From Orbilia blumenaviensis (taxonomy: Eukaryota; Ascomycota; Orbiliomycetes; Orbiliales; Orbiliaceae): a DNA stretch of 64,000 nucleotides. The stretch's first letter is position 1. Every line of letters starts with the position of its first letter. Location: assembly GCA_036872755.1 (NCBI GenBank), contig JAVHNS010000002.1, forward strand, positions 1,116,001 through 1,180,000, written 5' to 3'. Below the pieces are notes generated by a model. The model worked only from the letters and a program-made list of their open reading frames with translations, did not search any database and was not told the origin of the DNA. A program made the position numbers and the translations under genes. This document shows, piece after piece, positions 22,218 to 34,444 of the stretch.

Positions 22218-24285
22218 ATGACAGACAATAGCTCAGAAGTTCTTGCTCTCCACATTGGCTCCGAATCTGAAAACTCCTCCGTCATCTATCGTCATGGCGA
22301 ATTTCTCGAGAAAATCAAGCGAGCGCTCGGCTTGACCATCATCAAAGATCCTGGTGAAGCTATTGAATACATTAATACCCACCATCCTGCTTTCATTCTA
22401 GTCATGGCCTCGGAGTTTGCGAAGCCGGCCAACCGCCGTCTCCAAGATGAAGTCGCCTTCATCGTCGAGCATGGTGCAGCATTGATCATGTGCGGTGAAT
22501 TCCCGGGAAACGTTGCCATCGAAGACTTCAAGAATATGTCACTCAATTCCCTCGGTTTAGGATGGGAGCTCGGACCTATCCATAGAGGAAATTATGAGTT
22601 GTACAAAACCTGTGACATTTTGGAAGGAATCCATCGCTCTGAGAACATCGAGAATGAACTTCAAATGATGGCTGCCCTTCTTCACAACGTTGAAGACCGG
22701 TCTCGTCTCTACATCTGCAAGGACTTTGATCAGTCCCAGGGTGAAAAGTTCGCAGCCGTCGCTTTTGAAAAGCGTGGTGAGGGTTATTTTGGTTGGGTTG
22801 GTGATCTTAACGGCCTCGGTCCTATGCACAACGTTGTCTTCAAATTTATTGATGGTGTGTAAAAAAATCCTTAGCTACTCTTCTCCTTCCTCTTCTCCCC
22901 CTTCACAACATTCATTATTTTTTTCCCTCTCTACCAAAACACCAAACCAATGAATCTCCACCCCAGCACAAAACGCTCTCTATGGACACATTCCCGTGCC
23001 CCCCTTCCTTCGAAACCAATTGGGGATGGGTTTTCGCTTTGTTTAATTAGTTTAGCACCGACATTCTCTATCTTCCATCAACACTGCTAACTTCTCACCA
23101 TCATAGTCGCTGGTCCCAAGTTCAGAGCGGGTCGACTTCGGGGCCTCCGAAACGGCAGAAATATGCCGCAGACCCACCCCCGTGGCGGCCGTCCGGCCGT
23201 CCACTTTAGGAACAAGGCCATCCGTGCACAAAAGGCTCTAGCCCCTCCGCAGAGCGGTCCTTGTGATAATTGTGGGCGCGACTTCACCACCCAGATCTGT
23301 TTTGACTGCAGGGCCGTCTTTTACTGTAGCATGAATTGCATGAATTCCTCCTCTCGCAAGCACAAGGTCGTCTGCGCCGCTCGTAGGGTTACCCTCGGTG
23401 AGGCCATCGAGATGGCAGATCAAGGGGACCCGATGCCTCTGGTTAAAGAACTAATTGTCTCTCCGAAGGATCACCAAGAAGTATGGTTGTTTCCTACCCA
23501 CTTTTTATCAAAAGACATCTACTAATTTACAACAGGTTCTTGAACGCCTCATCGACTGCTACCGCTTCCGTGTTAAAGATCTCCATAAAATATCTGGGAT
23601 TGACACCGGCTGCTACAGGAAATCCAATGAGGGTGAAGTTCATCTCGAAGAGTTCGTTAGTTTCCTCCGCCAACTGCAAAGGTCAAACCAACCCGTTCGG
23701 CCACCTTGGTGGGAGCTTGCTTCTCAGGTTCAGTGCGAAGATATGGCCTGCAACCATATTATGCGTTACTATATCGGCAATCCAATTGATGAAGACGAGG
23801 TAGTCGCTTACTACGATGAAAAACTAATGCCTGCCGCACTCCGCGCCCTCGGCCTCATTCTTTATAATGGACCAGTCCCTGAACGTGAAGAGAAACCAAG
23901 AAGTCGGAAGGAGAGCAATTTCATGGCAACTCAGGGCGTCCGAGAAATTGTGATCGATATCGATGATCTACCATGGGATGATACCGACCTTAGCGACGGC
24001 ACCGACGACATTGACCGGGCCATTAGAGAGCTTCAGCTTCAGAATTCTAAGGCCGCTGACACGATGGCAGTCATCGAGACGAAGGACGAACTATCGACTT
24101 CATCTAATCCCGAGCCCCCCGAGGAACTGGGCAGACAGGCTTCTCCCAGCGTCACCGAACCACCTCCACCTCCACCTCCACCCGCACCCCAACCCCAAAC
24201 TCAACTGCCACCCAGAACAGCACCACAAAAACCAGAGAAGAGGGCACCGATCGTTCACGTCTGGGAACCACCCACCTCTAACTAA
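22218..24285 (+). CDS. MYND zinc-finger protein with ThuA/GATase-like N-terminal domain, three exons
   Basis: No characterised orthologue is recognised. Exons are 22218-22854, 23107-23480 and 23536-24285 (586 aa). The N-terminal ~212 residues look like an alpha/beta class-I amidotransferase-like (ThuA-type) fold: VLALHIGSE, FILVMASEF, EHGAALIMCGEFPG, LGLGWELGPIHRGNYELY and AVAFEKRGEGYFGWVGDLNG. No catalytic triad is obvious. A basic linker (KFRAGRLRGLRNGRN) leads to a MYND finger (about residues 260-300: CDNCGRDFTTQICFDC...FYCSMNC...HKVVC), a protein-interaction module. The next ~150 residues are helical, followed by an acidic patch and a Pro-rich tail (PPPPPPPPAPQPQTQ). The intron at 22855-23106 is 252 nt. 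The second is 55 nt. The splice choices restore frame and the finger. Function is unknown. Confidence 0.78.
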
Positions 24286-27200
24286 ACGTTTCTACCATAC
24301 CCTTTTTGAAATCAACCCTTCAAAAACAATTTTTTGCATGCCACTATTGCTAAGGTCATAGTGCTGAGTTGCATTTTCAAGCTTTGAAATGGAAAGATTT
24401 TCTCACTCAAACTGCCTGTCTTTTTTTTTCATTAGACAACCCCGAGGACCATGCAGATGTAGATTCTGCACCACCGGGAACCTTTTCATCCTTGCTTCTG
24501 TTGGTCTATTCTCCAATGTGTTGTTAGCGAGCTATAGCTCTCCTCTTTGCGTTCGACATGATTCCGATATATTTTCGAGAATCAAAGACACGCATGTTGA
24601 AACATCAGCCTTAGCTTCTCTCTGAATGCAGCTTCTATCTTATTACATTATCTCTTACCCTCTCCCAACCCATATTAAGTAAGGGGCCGGCAGGTCGCCT
24701 GCGCGTACCATTGGTCTATGTCACCGTAGATACCATCAGCTAACCCGTTTCTCCCTTCATATCGTAGGAGTTCAGGAGTTCTTCCTCTTCTTTTTTCGTG
24801 TTCTCGTCTCGAGTATGCATGTGATCCACACAGTTCCGCACGTACGACCGACGTCTGTCATGTTTGCAGGGTGCATGGGAAGAGGATGTAGCCAATGATT
24901 GGTGATCTTTTGACCTTGCTTTCTCCACACATTGCATATTTAAGCAAAACGGTAAAAATCTTCAGAAATGGATGAGAACGACGATGCGACAGGCATCTTG
25001 TTGGCAGGAATGCGGGTTTTTTTTTTCGTCTGAATTTTTTAAATATTATTTTTTTGATATAACCGCGGGTGGCATTAATATTGATTATGATATGTAGGTA
25101 TGATGCAATATCTGTAGGCGATTGCAGTAACGTACTATATTACGACTAAATTTATAAAGCTAGGTAATGAGCGCTGAGGGCATAACCCTTCGTTTACAGT
25201 GCAATTGTCATTACGAGGTGCGTAGCATCGATATCGTGATACGTATCTTTAATGGCTATACTATAGCTATGTTTCTGCGATGTATATCACATTTCAAATT
25301 CCACATGCACGATAGTACCAAGGAAGTCCAAACCCAAAACTGTGGCGATTGGCGGGAAGCAAAAAAAAAAAAAAAAAAGCAGCCTGGACGGGGTTTCCCC
25401 ATAAATCCAATGATCCGCCAGCTGTCATTCGAGTTCCTTGTTTTCGAAGCTTCCCTTTTTCTTTTCTTTCGTGAATCGATCGTTGGTATGTGCATACTAG
25501 GTAATCACCTGTTCTCCCGGGAAGTTTTTTCTCTTCTCGAGTTTTCTCCACTTTTTAATACACGTGCACCCCGGCAGCAAACCACTACAGTAAGATCCTA
25601 GCAGCGGGGATGTCTACCGACCCCGAAGCCTAAGGGTCCTCCCCAGTAGATGCAGACATACATGCATACATACTCCGTACATACATAAGTTTGACAATGA
25701 ACGGGCGGCGGCGGCGACGACCCCAGAAAGTGAAAAAAAAAAAAAGAATAAGAAGAACAGCAGGGGAGGCGCCGTTATCACGCTGCATAAACGTCCCAGC
25801 GAATAGGTACTTACAACAATGCAACACCCTTTTTTTACGCTTCCGATCTAGAACATGTACCAGCACACTCAGCTCCAGCGCATCGACATCAGATTTTACA
25901 GCTGATAGGACGGTCCATTAGATCTATTATCAAATTGCTTACATACATACATACCCGTCCGGCTTCGTACTTCCTGCGAGATCCTAGGCTAAACTACAGG
26001 AGATACATTTTTCAGCTTCCCGTTTCTAACCTTATACTACCAAGTAGCTGGGTAGCTATAACCCAATATTGCGACTATGGTACGTGGTTCACTCGATAGA
26101 TAGGGATTATATGGGTATATATATGATGTGGCAGCCGTCTGCTGGATCGATATCGATCCCTGTGCGTACTGGGGGTGGTGGTGGTTTTTTTTCTCTGCGG
26201 AGCTAGCGCGGCCTTTTTACACGCGATAACGAAGTGAATAGTGAGCTATGTACTAAGTAAGTTGGAGGTTTAGCGCGTATTAAATTCGCCATGGCCTTCA
26301 GACCTCTAGCTCTCTCTCTCCGTTCCCGCCAATGCGGTTCCGGGAGGAATATGGCTGATTGGGCCAGACGCCTTTGAAGTCTTTGCCTGAAGAGGAAGAG
26401 GCGCCTATACCAAATTGTAAGAGAGACGGGAAGAAGAAAAAAAATGAAGTAAAGAAGCGGCCAGGCCAGCTGGATATACTCGCTTACCCCGTTTGATTGA
26501 TCCAGAGGCAAATCAAGTTAAGTTAAAAGTCAATGTCAAAAAATCAGCACTGACCTACCTGTGCTGTACATTACCGTCCCAGAGCGAGAGACCAGGGGGC
26601 GTGGTCCGGAGAGAGGGGTCTATCGAAGAAAAATCCAACGTTCGGGCAACAAAAAACGAATCAGACTGGAAGAGGAAGAGTTTAAACCGTCTACGGAAAT
26701 CCCGACTCTACCCTATCGCGCGTATGCCAACTAATAAAAGTTACTGGGGGACATTGGGCTGTACACGTTATAACGCAATGAGGGGAAAGAGTGCCGGGTA
26801 TACGTGTACCCACACAAAAATGAATATACTATACCGTGATATGATAATCTTTGCTCTTTGCTCCGCACGCTACAGTCGTCTCAGCTCTACAACAAGGACA
26901 TCAGCTTCAGTTTAACCTGACCAGCTGAAAATTTGAGAGACAGGCATACACAAACAGGTAGTATACTAAAGTAGGTGGATACGCTTTCGGGTCCAGCTAC
27001 CATTCCGTCCTCCAAAGGCACCGAACATAGTGTGCCGTGCCCTTCAAAAAATCCCCCCAAAATCATACCACTAAGTGACTGAACTAAAACAAAGAGCAAT
27101 TCAATTAAGAAACAAAGTAATAGTACTATAGCAGCATAGTTTTTTACTACATTAAGAAAGTAAGCTAACCTGATAGGCGGGTCCAGTTGAGTTTTAGTTT

Positions 27201-29812
27201 AAGCAACCGGTCTTTACTGAAGTCGGTAGGTCCAATGCCGCTTTTTCACACTGGATAGAGGGGGGCGGTGTACATACAAGTCCCGGATCTACGCTTGAAC
27301 TACTTACTTAACCTACTGGTAACAAAAAGTGGAGATGCTCTCAAAGTAGTTTTGGGTAATGAAGGGCTGGTTTAACTCTTAACTTACCTCCTTGTGGTTA
27401 TGGCGTATTTTGAGACTTCCTTTTTTTTCCCTTTCCATCTCAAAAATATAATTACTTTCCGTGTTGAAAAGCGGGATAATTTTAAACTTGTTGGAATATT
27501 TTATCACCACCACCGGCCACCGCAAGTCCACTGACACGGCCGGGGCGGCTTCAGACAATAATGTCAACGTACGTACGACATATGTCATGTCATCTGTCTT
27601 TTTTTTTTTCCAAAAAGCATATAGTATATAATACTAAGATGTCAAAAGTAAAATAAAAAGGGGACATTTAAAAAAAGTTTAACGATCCATGAATTCAGAC
27701 GTTAATACATGAATGAAGAGGTGGGGGGGTTTAGGAAGGTCATCGGCATCCCGATATCGACTGCCCGCTTCAGCAGCATGTGTAGTCCACCACCACCAAA
27801 AAAGACTGCAATCACCGGACCTTTTCCCGTTCCCACACCTATATCATCCCGCAGATATATACAATACCTGTGTTCCTCTAGAGTCACATACGCACTCACA
27901 TATAATCCAGAAGCCTAGCAGGACAATTCCCCAAAAGAGGGTCTGACAAACCAGCCGGGAATGTTGAAATCCACTTCATCCATCCATTCATAAATATATA
28001 CCTAGAGATACTACCCCCAATTCAATATAGTTAAAAAACTAAGGCACCACAAGAAAAAAAAACCTGCTTGTGCATTACCCCCATTAACGGCAAGCCTCCC
28101 ACCCAAAATACCTCAGTAAGAGGGGGGGATCTCGAGGGGCTAGAATCCCCCCATTTCAGCACAACATCCCGTATCGAAAAGCCTCTTTTAAACAATCACC
28201 CCCTCAGAAGTCCCAAAAGATGTTTAGACATACGCAGAGTGAGTTAAACCTTTCAAGAACTAAACCTTTATGGCCTCAACCATCAAAAAAAGCGACATCA
28301 GCCCGCATATCTCATGCGGTCCATTCTACTCCCCCGGGTCCAACTGATCCAATAGATTACCATCGATTGCGGCCGTGCCTGAATAGCATGGATATGGGCA
28401 CTTCTTTTTTTTTTTTTTTTTTTTTTTTCTTCAAAATGTATGTGCATCTTTTTGTGCGGCTTTTTTGTTTCTTTCTTAGCACGCCGGCCGTTCTAGAGAG
28501 CCTAGAGAAAGAGAGCGGGGCGGTTATGTACATATATGTATGTAAGTATGGACCCATGTATGCACTCCTATGGAATCCGGTCAGATACATATACAAAACC
28601 TTAAAGGTATCTCTCGTTTGATTCAGATGTATATGCGTAGATGGTCTGATGCCCTGCCAGTAAATGTCTTTGATTTTGATATAGTAACGAAAGTACCTCT
28701 GGTTGAGGGTATAGGAGTGTGAAAATCGAGGCATTGTTATTTTATAAAACATGGTCTTAGAAAGAGAGACAATACCGTTAGACTGTTCTTCGGTAGGGGC
28801 TGATGGATGGATTAATAATACCTTCAGATGCCAGTCTATGACACAGCACCTCTGGTTAAACTATAGATTCTAAAGTACTCTGGGGTACTTGGGTATTTAT
28901 GCAATGTAGCGAGAAAAGTAGAGAAAATGGGTAAGGTCAGAAAAAGTTAGACCCTCCATATGAATGTAAATTTTTTTTTCTGATTCAGAATTCAAACCAA
29001 ATCTAGTGTAGTATAGTATAAAGTAGTAGGACGAAAAATGATGAAGGAAAAAAGATGCACAACAAGGACCCAGCAGTTTTTTGTGTAGCGTACGAAGCTA
29101 TAGTATAAATGTATAGAAAGATCACAAGGCCAGTCTCGTTATAACAAAAAGCAACCCTCCAGAACCAGCGAAAAATAAAATAAAATAAGAAAAATAATAA
29201 CCTTTGGAAATGAACCCCTTCCTCGCCATAGTGAATAAAAAAAAAAAAGGGAATATTTCAGACGCCGTTTTTGTGATGTGTAAAAGAATGGAGAATTGTA
29301 GAAAAAGGAAAGGAGAGAATTCTGTAAAAGAAAAGAATAAAAAGTTATAAACATGAGACTGTAGAAACTTGAGACCTTTGGGGTATATATTGGAAAAAGA
29401 AACCGCTGAGAAGAAAAAGAACAAAATAGGCCGTAAGAGAGAAAGAAGAAAGAAGTACACTTCCTGGGGAAAGTGTAAGAGGCTTATTAGGTATTACAAC
29501 GGTTATTGAAGGAGTGATAATAGTTAAGAAAATCGGGGAAACGGGACACGTAAAAACTCCGGTTGAAGGCGAAACGGAAAATAGAAAACGGTAAAAGACG
29601 CAGCCGTGAAAACCGATGCAAATGCGGACGTAAAGAGCTGAAAAAAAAGTAAAAGCCAATCAAAAGTCCGTGATCCATGAATAGAAAGTGCAGAAAATGC
29701 CAATAGGAATAGTGGAGTTGGTGAGGATTTCCGGAAGGAGGTCTTCAACCTTCCTGATTCTTCTCGTAGGTCTTCCTAATTCGACCGTATTTGAAGATAG
29801 GGTAGACAGCGA
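24286..29812. other. 5.5-kb convergent intergenic region without a supportable gene
   Basis: This lies between two converging genes. I see A/T homopolymers (A18 at 25361-25378, T24 at 28405-28428), CATA-type microsatellites (25655-25685, 25942-25955) and many short open frames without family features. The best of these (26203-26511, minus, one hydrophobic segment) contains a clear GTAAGC...TATAG intron-like stretch but no ATG or upstream exon to join. No tRNA or rRNA signature was found. Confidence 0.55.
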
Positions 29813-31541
29813 CTATGAGAAGTTGCGTGGGGATCCACCTGGGGATCCGTATCGTCGGCTTCGTCGCTTCTCCTTTCTCTCTGTGGCCGGCATTTGGAGA
29901 AGTGCCTGGTCGTCCTTCCACTCAGTGACAACCTCGGCGAGAACCTTCTCGCACCATTTGGCAACAGCCCGCTCAAAGCTACGCATGCCCTCTTCGGTGC
30001 CGTTGACAGCCCCCATCACATCCATGCTAATCTTGACCTCCCATCGAAGATCAGCAGCCTTGAGCCAGTATCGCAGATTCTCTGCGAGGCGGTATGGCTT
30101 GTTGAAATCGGTATGGAAGTGAGGAATCTGGCCAAAAGGTGTACGAGAGCGGCGGACAATGGCGTTGTGAATGTTGATGAGACGATCGCCAGTGCGAAGA
30201 AGCTTGAGAAGTGGGGATTCTGAGGCTAGCCCCTCGGTGTTGTGCTCTGGGAGAGGAGCGGAAGAGTTGCCCTCGTAAGCATCGAAATAGCTGAGGAAAA
30301 GTTGGTATCGTTCTATAAAATATCCTTGTTAGCATTCTATCGGGTCCAGAAAAAAAAAACTTGCTAGGAATTCTTGTGCACATACCCCATTCTTTGCCCT
30401 TCCACGTTCCCTCGGCCCAGACCTGGCCCTTTCGGCGTCCCTCGTCCTCCATGCGGAGTTCTTTGTCAAGGAGGCCTTCAACGCTGTCAATCCAGGAGAT
30501 AACAACAGTTTTCTCTTCAGCAAGAACGGATCCCTGTCTTGTGCTGATTCTCTTCAAAAGATCCAGCACAGTCATGAAATCCTCACGCATTTTCTTCTCT
30601 GATGTGATTTTCTGGAGTCTCGTCATATCCGAGGCGTAGTAATATTCTTTCGCGGCTCTGATAGCGAGGGTTGTGCTTCTAAGGATGGAGTGGAGAAGAA
30701 TGTCCTTGAGGCCAGGAATCGGGCCCTCATCTTTGTCACGACCGATACCTTCATCCTCGTCAGCTTGGGGCTTAATCCCGAGGCCTGAACCCTCCTTTTC
30801 AAAACCAAGATTAGCAGCGTCGACCCAGACCCGCCTGCAGTCATCGAGAGCCTCCTTCAAATCTTCTTTGAGAGATTCCCTATCTGGTGGCGGTGGAACA
30901 ACGTGAACATTCTTTGGCTTGTATGTGGAGTATGTTGGGGGAAGGATCGCATTTGGGTCTTCGTCGACGTCATCGTTGCTGATAGGAGACTTGGAGTAGT
31001 GCTCCGCAGGGAGGACGAGATCAGGAGATGATCGTAGCGAGGAATAGGTGCTATCGATCAGTTGGTTGTCCATAACCAACTCGTCATTCGCATTGAACTC
31101 CTCGGCCTTCTTTTTCTTGTATCCACTACCAGACAATGACTATTAGTATCAAGCAAATAATATATCAAAGAGGGAAATTAATACGTACCCTCCCTTTCCA
31201 TCTAATAATCCAGTCTTTGCGAAGAAGTATTGAACATGGGCAATACTTCCAAGAGCCATAACACTCTCCCTCGACCTCGCAGACTTGGAAAACTCGGTGC
31301 CCTGAGGCCTTACGAAGCCCCTCTTCCGTGCCTGAGGTGAAGTAAACGTCAAGCTAGGAGTTCTCTTTCCAGCTGTCGAGGAACGAGAGAGAGTCTTTGG
31401 CGAAGCCTGTGGTGACTCAGTGGGCGAACCCTCATTTTCACCAGGAAGAGGAGAGTGCGGGGGCGAGATGAAGGGCTTGGTGATAGTCATCCGCCTTCCG
31501 GTTGCAGTTGCAGCTGTAGTTGTGGGTTGTACCTGTGCCAT
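29813..31541 (-). CDS. Conserved uncharacterised filamentous-ascomycete protein, three exons
   Basis: I recognise this as a family shared by filamentous ascomycetes but know no function. Exons are 31541-31189, 31125-30386 and 30312-29813 (530 aa). The introns (63 and 73 nt) restore GLLDGKGGGYKKKK and KEWERYQLFLSYFDAYEG. The N-terminus is Ser/Pro/Thr-rich with many SP/TP sites. It is followed by the conserved ESVMALGSIAHVQYFFAKTGLLDGKGG segment (shown here only as its core, HVQYFFAKTGLLDG). An acidic linker and a large helical domain come next (LKDILLHSILRSTTLAIRAA, IHNAIVRRSRTPFGQIPHFH, NLRYWLKAADLRWEV). I chose ATG 31541 for its strong context (CAACAATGGC). In-frame ATGs at 31616 and 31739 would add 25 or 66 residues. 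There are no membrane segments. Confidence 0.76.
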
Positions 31542-32949
31542 TGTTGGATTTTGAGCTGCCAGTTGAATGTCGGCAAAACTATGACTAGTGTCGATGATGA
31601 GGGTTGGAGTATTCATATTATTTAGCTTCGAGGGCTTCCCGCCTTTATAACTTAAGCTAAGAGGTCCGTTTAGAAAGAAGACGGCGGCGGTGGTGGTTGA
31701 TTGTTTAGAATTGAAGGCTGCGAGAGTCTGCGGAAGCAATTGATGATCCTCGCCTTTTCTTTTTCCTCGTTCTCTTGGTTCTTTTTTTTCTCGTTTCAGG
31801 TTCCGGTATTTTTCCCTTTACTATTTTCAGAATCTTTTGGTTTTTTTTTGTATATGCCACTAGAACCGAAGCCGACTAGTGTTTAAACTAGGGGCCGAGT
31901 CTCTTTAGCAAGGAGAATTAATGCAGCTGGCTGGGTGGCAGATGGCTATTCGACGAAGTCGTTTAGTTAGCTCTTCCTTTCCCCAGGGCCCTGGTGCAAC
32001 CTTCGTGCATGCAGACCGAGGCCTGTTACTGAAGCAGGAATCGATAACAGGATAGAGCTTGGGCAGCCGGGATATGCTTTGACCCAGGAGATCTCGTTCG
32101 GAGTATTTTTGTTAACCTTGTTTTTACTCTTCGAGGGTCCGTTTCCTCTTGTCTGTCTCGTCTATCTATAACGACGAGATATCCAAGGGCCAACCGCAAG
32201 CGAACCGTTGTTGAATTGAATCGGGTTTCCCAATGTCGGCTCGTAGGACCTTAGAAAAACCGTTCGAGGGTCCTGTTTCGATAATTTAATTTTTGTATAT
32301 CTTTATGTATATATTTTCTTCTTTTCCTTTCCTTTCTTCCTTATTGACGGAAAAGGGAGTCCCCGATATCCTCGGAGTCTTCGATCTCTACAAGACACAG
32401 GCGGGACCTTTGCCTTGAGGTGTGGACCGTATCGTGCAAAATATGCTATATAGTTTGGTTATGGGCCGGCCTGAATCCTGACAGCGGTTCAGATTGGTTA
32501 CCAGACTTCGTGTCTCGCACGACCTGCTTGCTTGCACAAACTTTGGATAATGGGCCGGAAAGAAGGGGTGAACAAATAACGATGTGCAGAAAAGTAGGGA
32601 GAGACACGGGATAGTGGTGACGGTCACGCCAGGATCGATTGGGACAGCACAGGCGAATGTGAAGAGAGGTTGCAGCACAGAATATGTGAATCGGGGACCG
32701 AGTCGGGTGGTCCTCTGTATCGGAGACCTGAATGCTTAAGGCTGTGCTACCAGGGTATCGCAGTGACGCAGTTATGCAACGTGGTGAAAAACTTCCGTCA
32801 AGGCGCGGAACGGTGGGATAATCTGGAGATGGTTGGGTTTGCAGACCGGCTGTCTGGTTTTTGTCAGTTTTGGTCGATGGTATAACCAGAAGCGGATAGG
32901 TTCCCGGGGTCTTTTACGTCGCGGGGAGGATAATATATAGACTTGCTAG

Positions 32950-33175
32950 GTGGAGGAGGCCTGTGAGGAGGAGGAGGAGCGACGTCTGTATACGGGAAAG
33001 TCTGTATACGGGAAGCCGGTGGGGATGGATAAGAAGAGGGGAAGAGAAAGGCCCGGGGAATGTGAGGGAGACAGAAAGCAGAGGGAGAGGAAGAGGAAGA
33101 AGAGGCCAAAGAAGAAGGAAAAGAAAAAGAGCAAGACGGAAGATGAAGATGAGGTTGAGGTTGAAGATATACTAA
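32950..33175 (+). repeat. Purine-rich tract with a tandem duplication
   Basis: Over about 225 bp the plus strand is almost all A/G (GGA, GAA and AAG units). Near 32993-33020 GTCTGTATACGGGAA occurs twice in tandem. Open frames here are Lys/Arg/Glu low complexity or, on the other strand, Ser/Leu/Phe low complexity. Confidence 0.7.
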
Positions 33176-33859
33176 TACGATAATATGACTGTGTACTTCT
33201 ATATAATATAATATCCTCAGCCAACTGCCACAGTAAGTCAATTAGACAGTCAGTCGGAGGCGGTCCTTTGTAATACACTCTTCTTCCCTTCCCTTCCCTT
33301 CCTTCTTTCCTGAACTTCCACATTCCCATTAATTCCACCAGGCAGTCGGCCTCCGAGCTGGTCGTGTCCGCCCTTAGTCAGTCAGGTCCAATTGCAAGGG
33401 CCCCGGTCCATCAAAACAATCTTCCTGAACCTGCAAGTCAGTCCACGCGATGCCCCTTTCAGCCGGCGGCATATGCACTGCTCTCAAGAAGGGCAAGTCT
33501 CTATTCGGTCGGTCGTCCATTCACGTTCACGTCTGATATAAGACTCCATAGCACTGGGTATCATCCTACACACACACACATGTACACATATGCAGACGGC
33601 TTCATCGATCACGATCGAGGCGACGAGGCCGTCGAAGCCGCTGGGAAAGAACCCGAACTTTCCACACAAGCCAAGGGCAAATCATATCCGTCCGGAGAAA
33701 CTGTTGGGGGAGAAAACCATCTTAAGATTGCAGGAAGCAGGGGAAATTAAGTGCGCACTTGTTTTCCAGTCAAATACTAACCAGACCCCTCTCTCGTCTC
33801 AAACAAATCAGGAGAGAGGATAGGAAGGGAAGGAAAAGAAAAGGGAGAGGATGAGCGTG

Positions 33860-34444
33860 TGTCCGGTCCCAGACCAATTTATCGCCAACTACGGTGTGTG
33901 CAGCGGTCGAGGATCGCAGGTCCGAATGCCAAATACCTCATTCTGCAAAGTGCACGTCGTCATTGCCGTCGAATCCATACCCATGTGTCGCCGCGCCTTC
34001 CGTCTGGTTGGGACCGTCGTACCTGACGGGCTGATTATTGTTCCACAAAGCCCCATGTGCCCAGTGTATGTTTCTAAACATACCGCAATATTCGAATACT
34101 CATCCTTCTCGAAAACCGTGGAAGATGGGTTCATTCGATCCATGAGAGAACAGGGTGTCCTTTTTGTTCGCCCTCGGTTGGATTTCGCATTGGCGAAGTT
34201 GCAATTTGTCAGGGTATCGTGAATCACCCAAAGGCGCACCAGAGTATCAAAATAGATATCGCCATCAGCCCAGCGTAACCAACCATACAACCTCAGATCC
34301 CAGTGCCAAGGAACCGCACCATCATGACTTGTAGCAGTCTCCACTCAAGCTCTGAACTATTACGAAGCAGCCATTAACACGCCCATGCTGGATTACTGTT
34401 GGGATCTTCTTTTTACAACAGAAAAAAAAAAAAAAAAAAAAAAA
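33860..34444 (+). mobile_element. Possible tRNA-derived SINE-like element ending in poly(A)
   Basis: A pol III B-box-like motif, GGTCCGAATGCC, lies at about 33919-33930 (consensus GGTTCGANNCC). A weak A-box-like TCGCCAACTACGG sits about 35 bp upstream. The segment ends in 23 A (34422-34444). The reverse strand reads GIRTCDPRP, a peptide that commonly arises from antisense B-box sequence. I cannot confirm target-site duplications or copy number, so this is tentative. Confidence 0.25.

Noticed and set aside
26203..26511. Minus-strand frame with a hydrophobic segment and intron-like borders (GTAAGC...TATAG)
   Set aside because: No ATG or upstream exon can be joined in frame. The hydrophobic part would itself be intron.
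33889..34344. 151-codon minus-strand open frame ending GIRTCDPRP
   Set aside because: This peptide is typical of antisense B-box repeat DNA, so it more likely belongs to the SINE-like element than to a gene.
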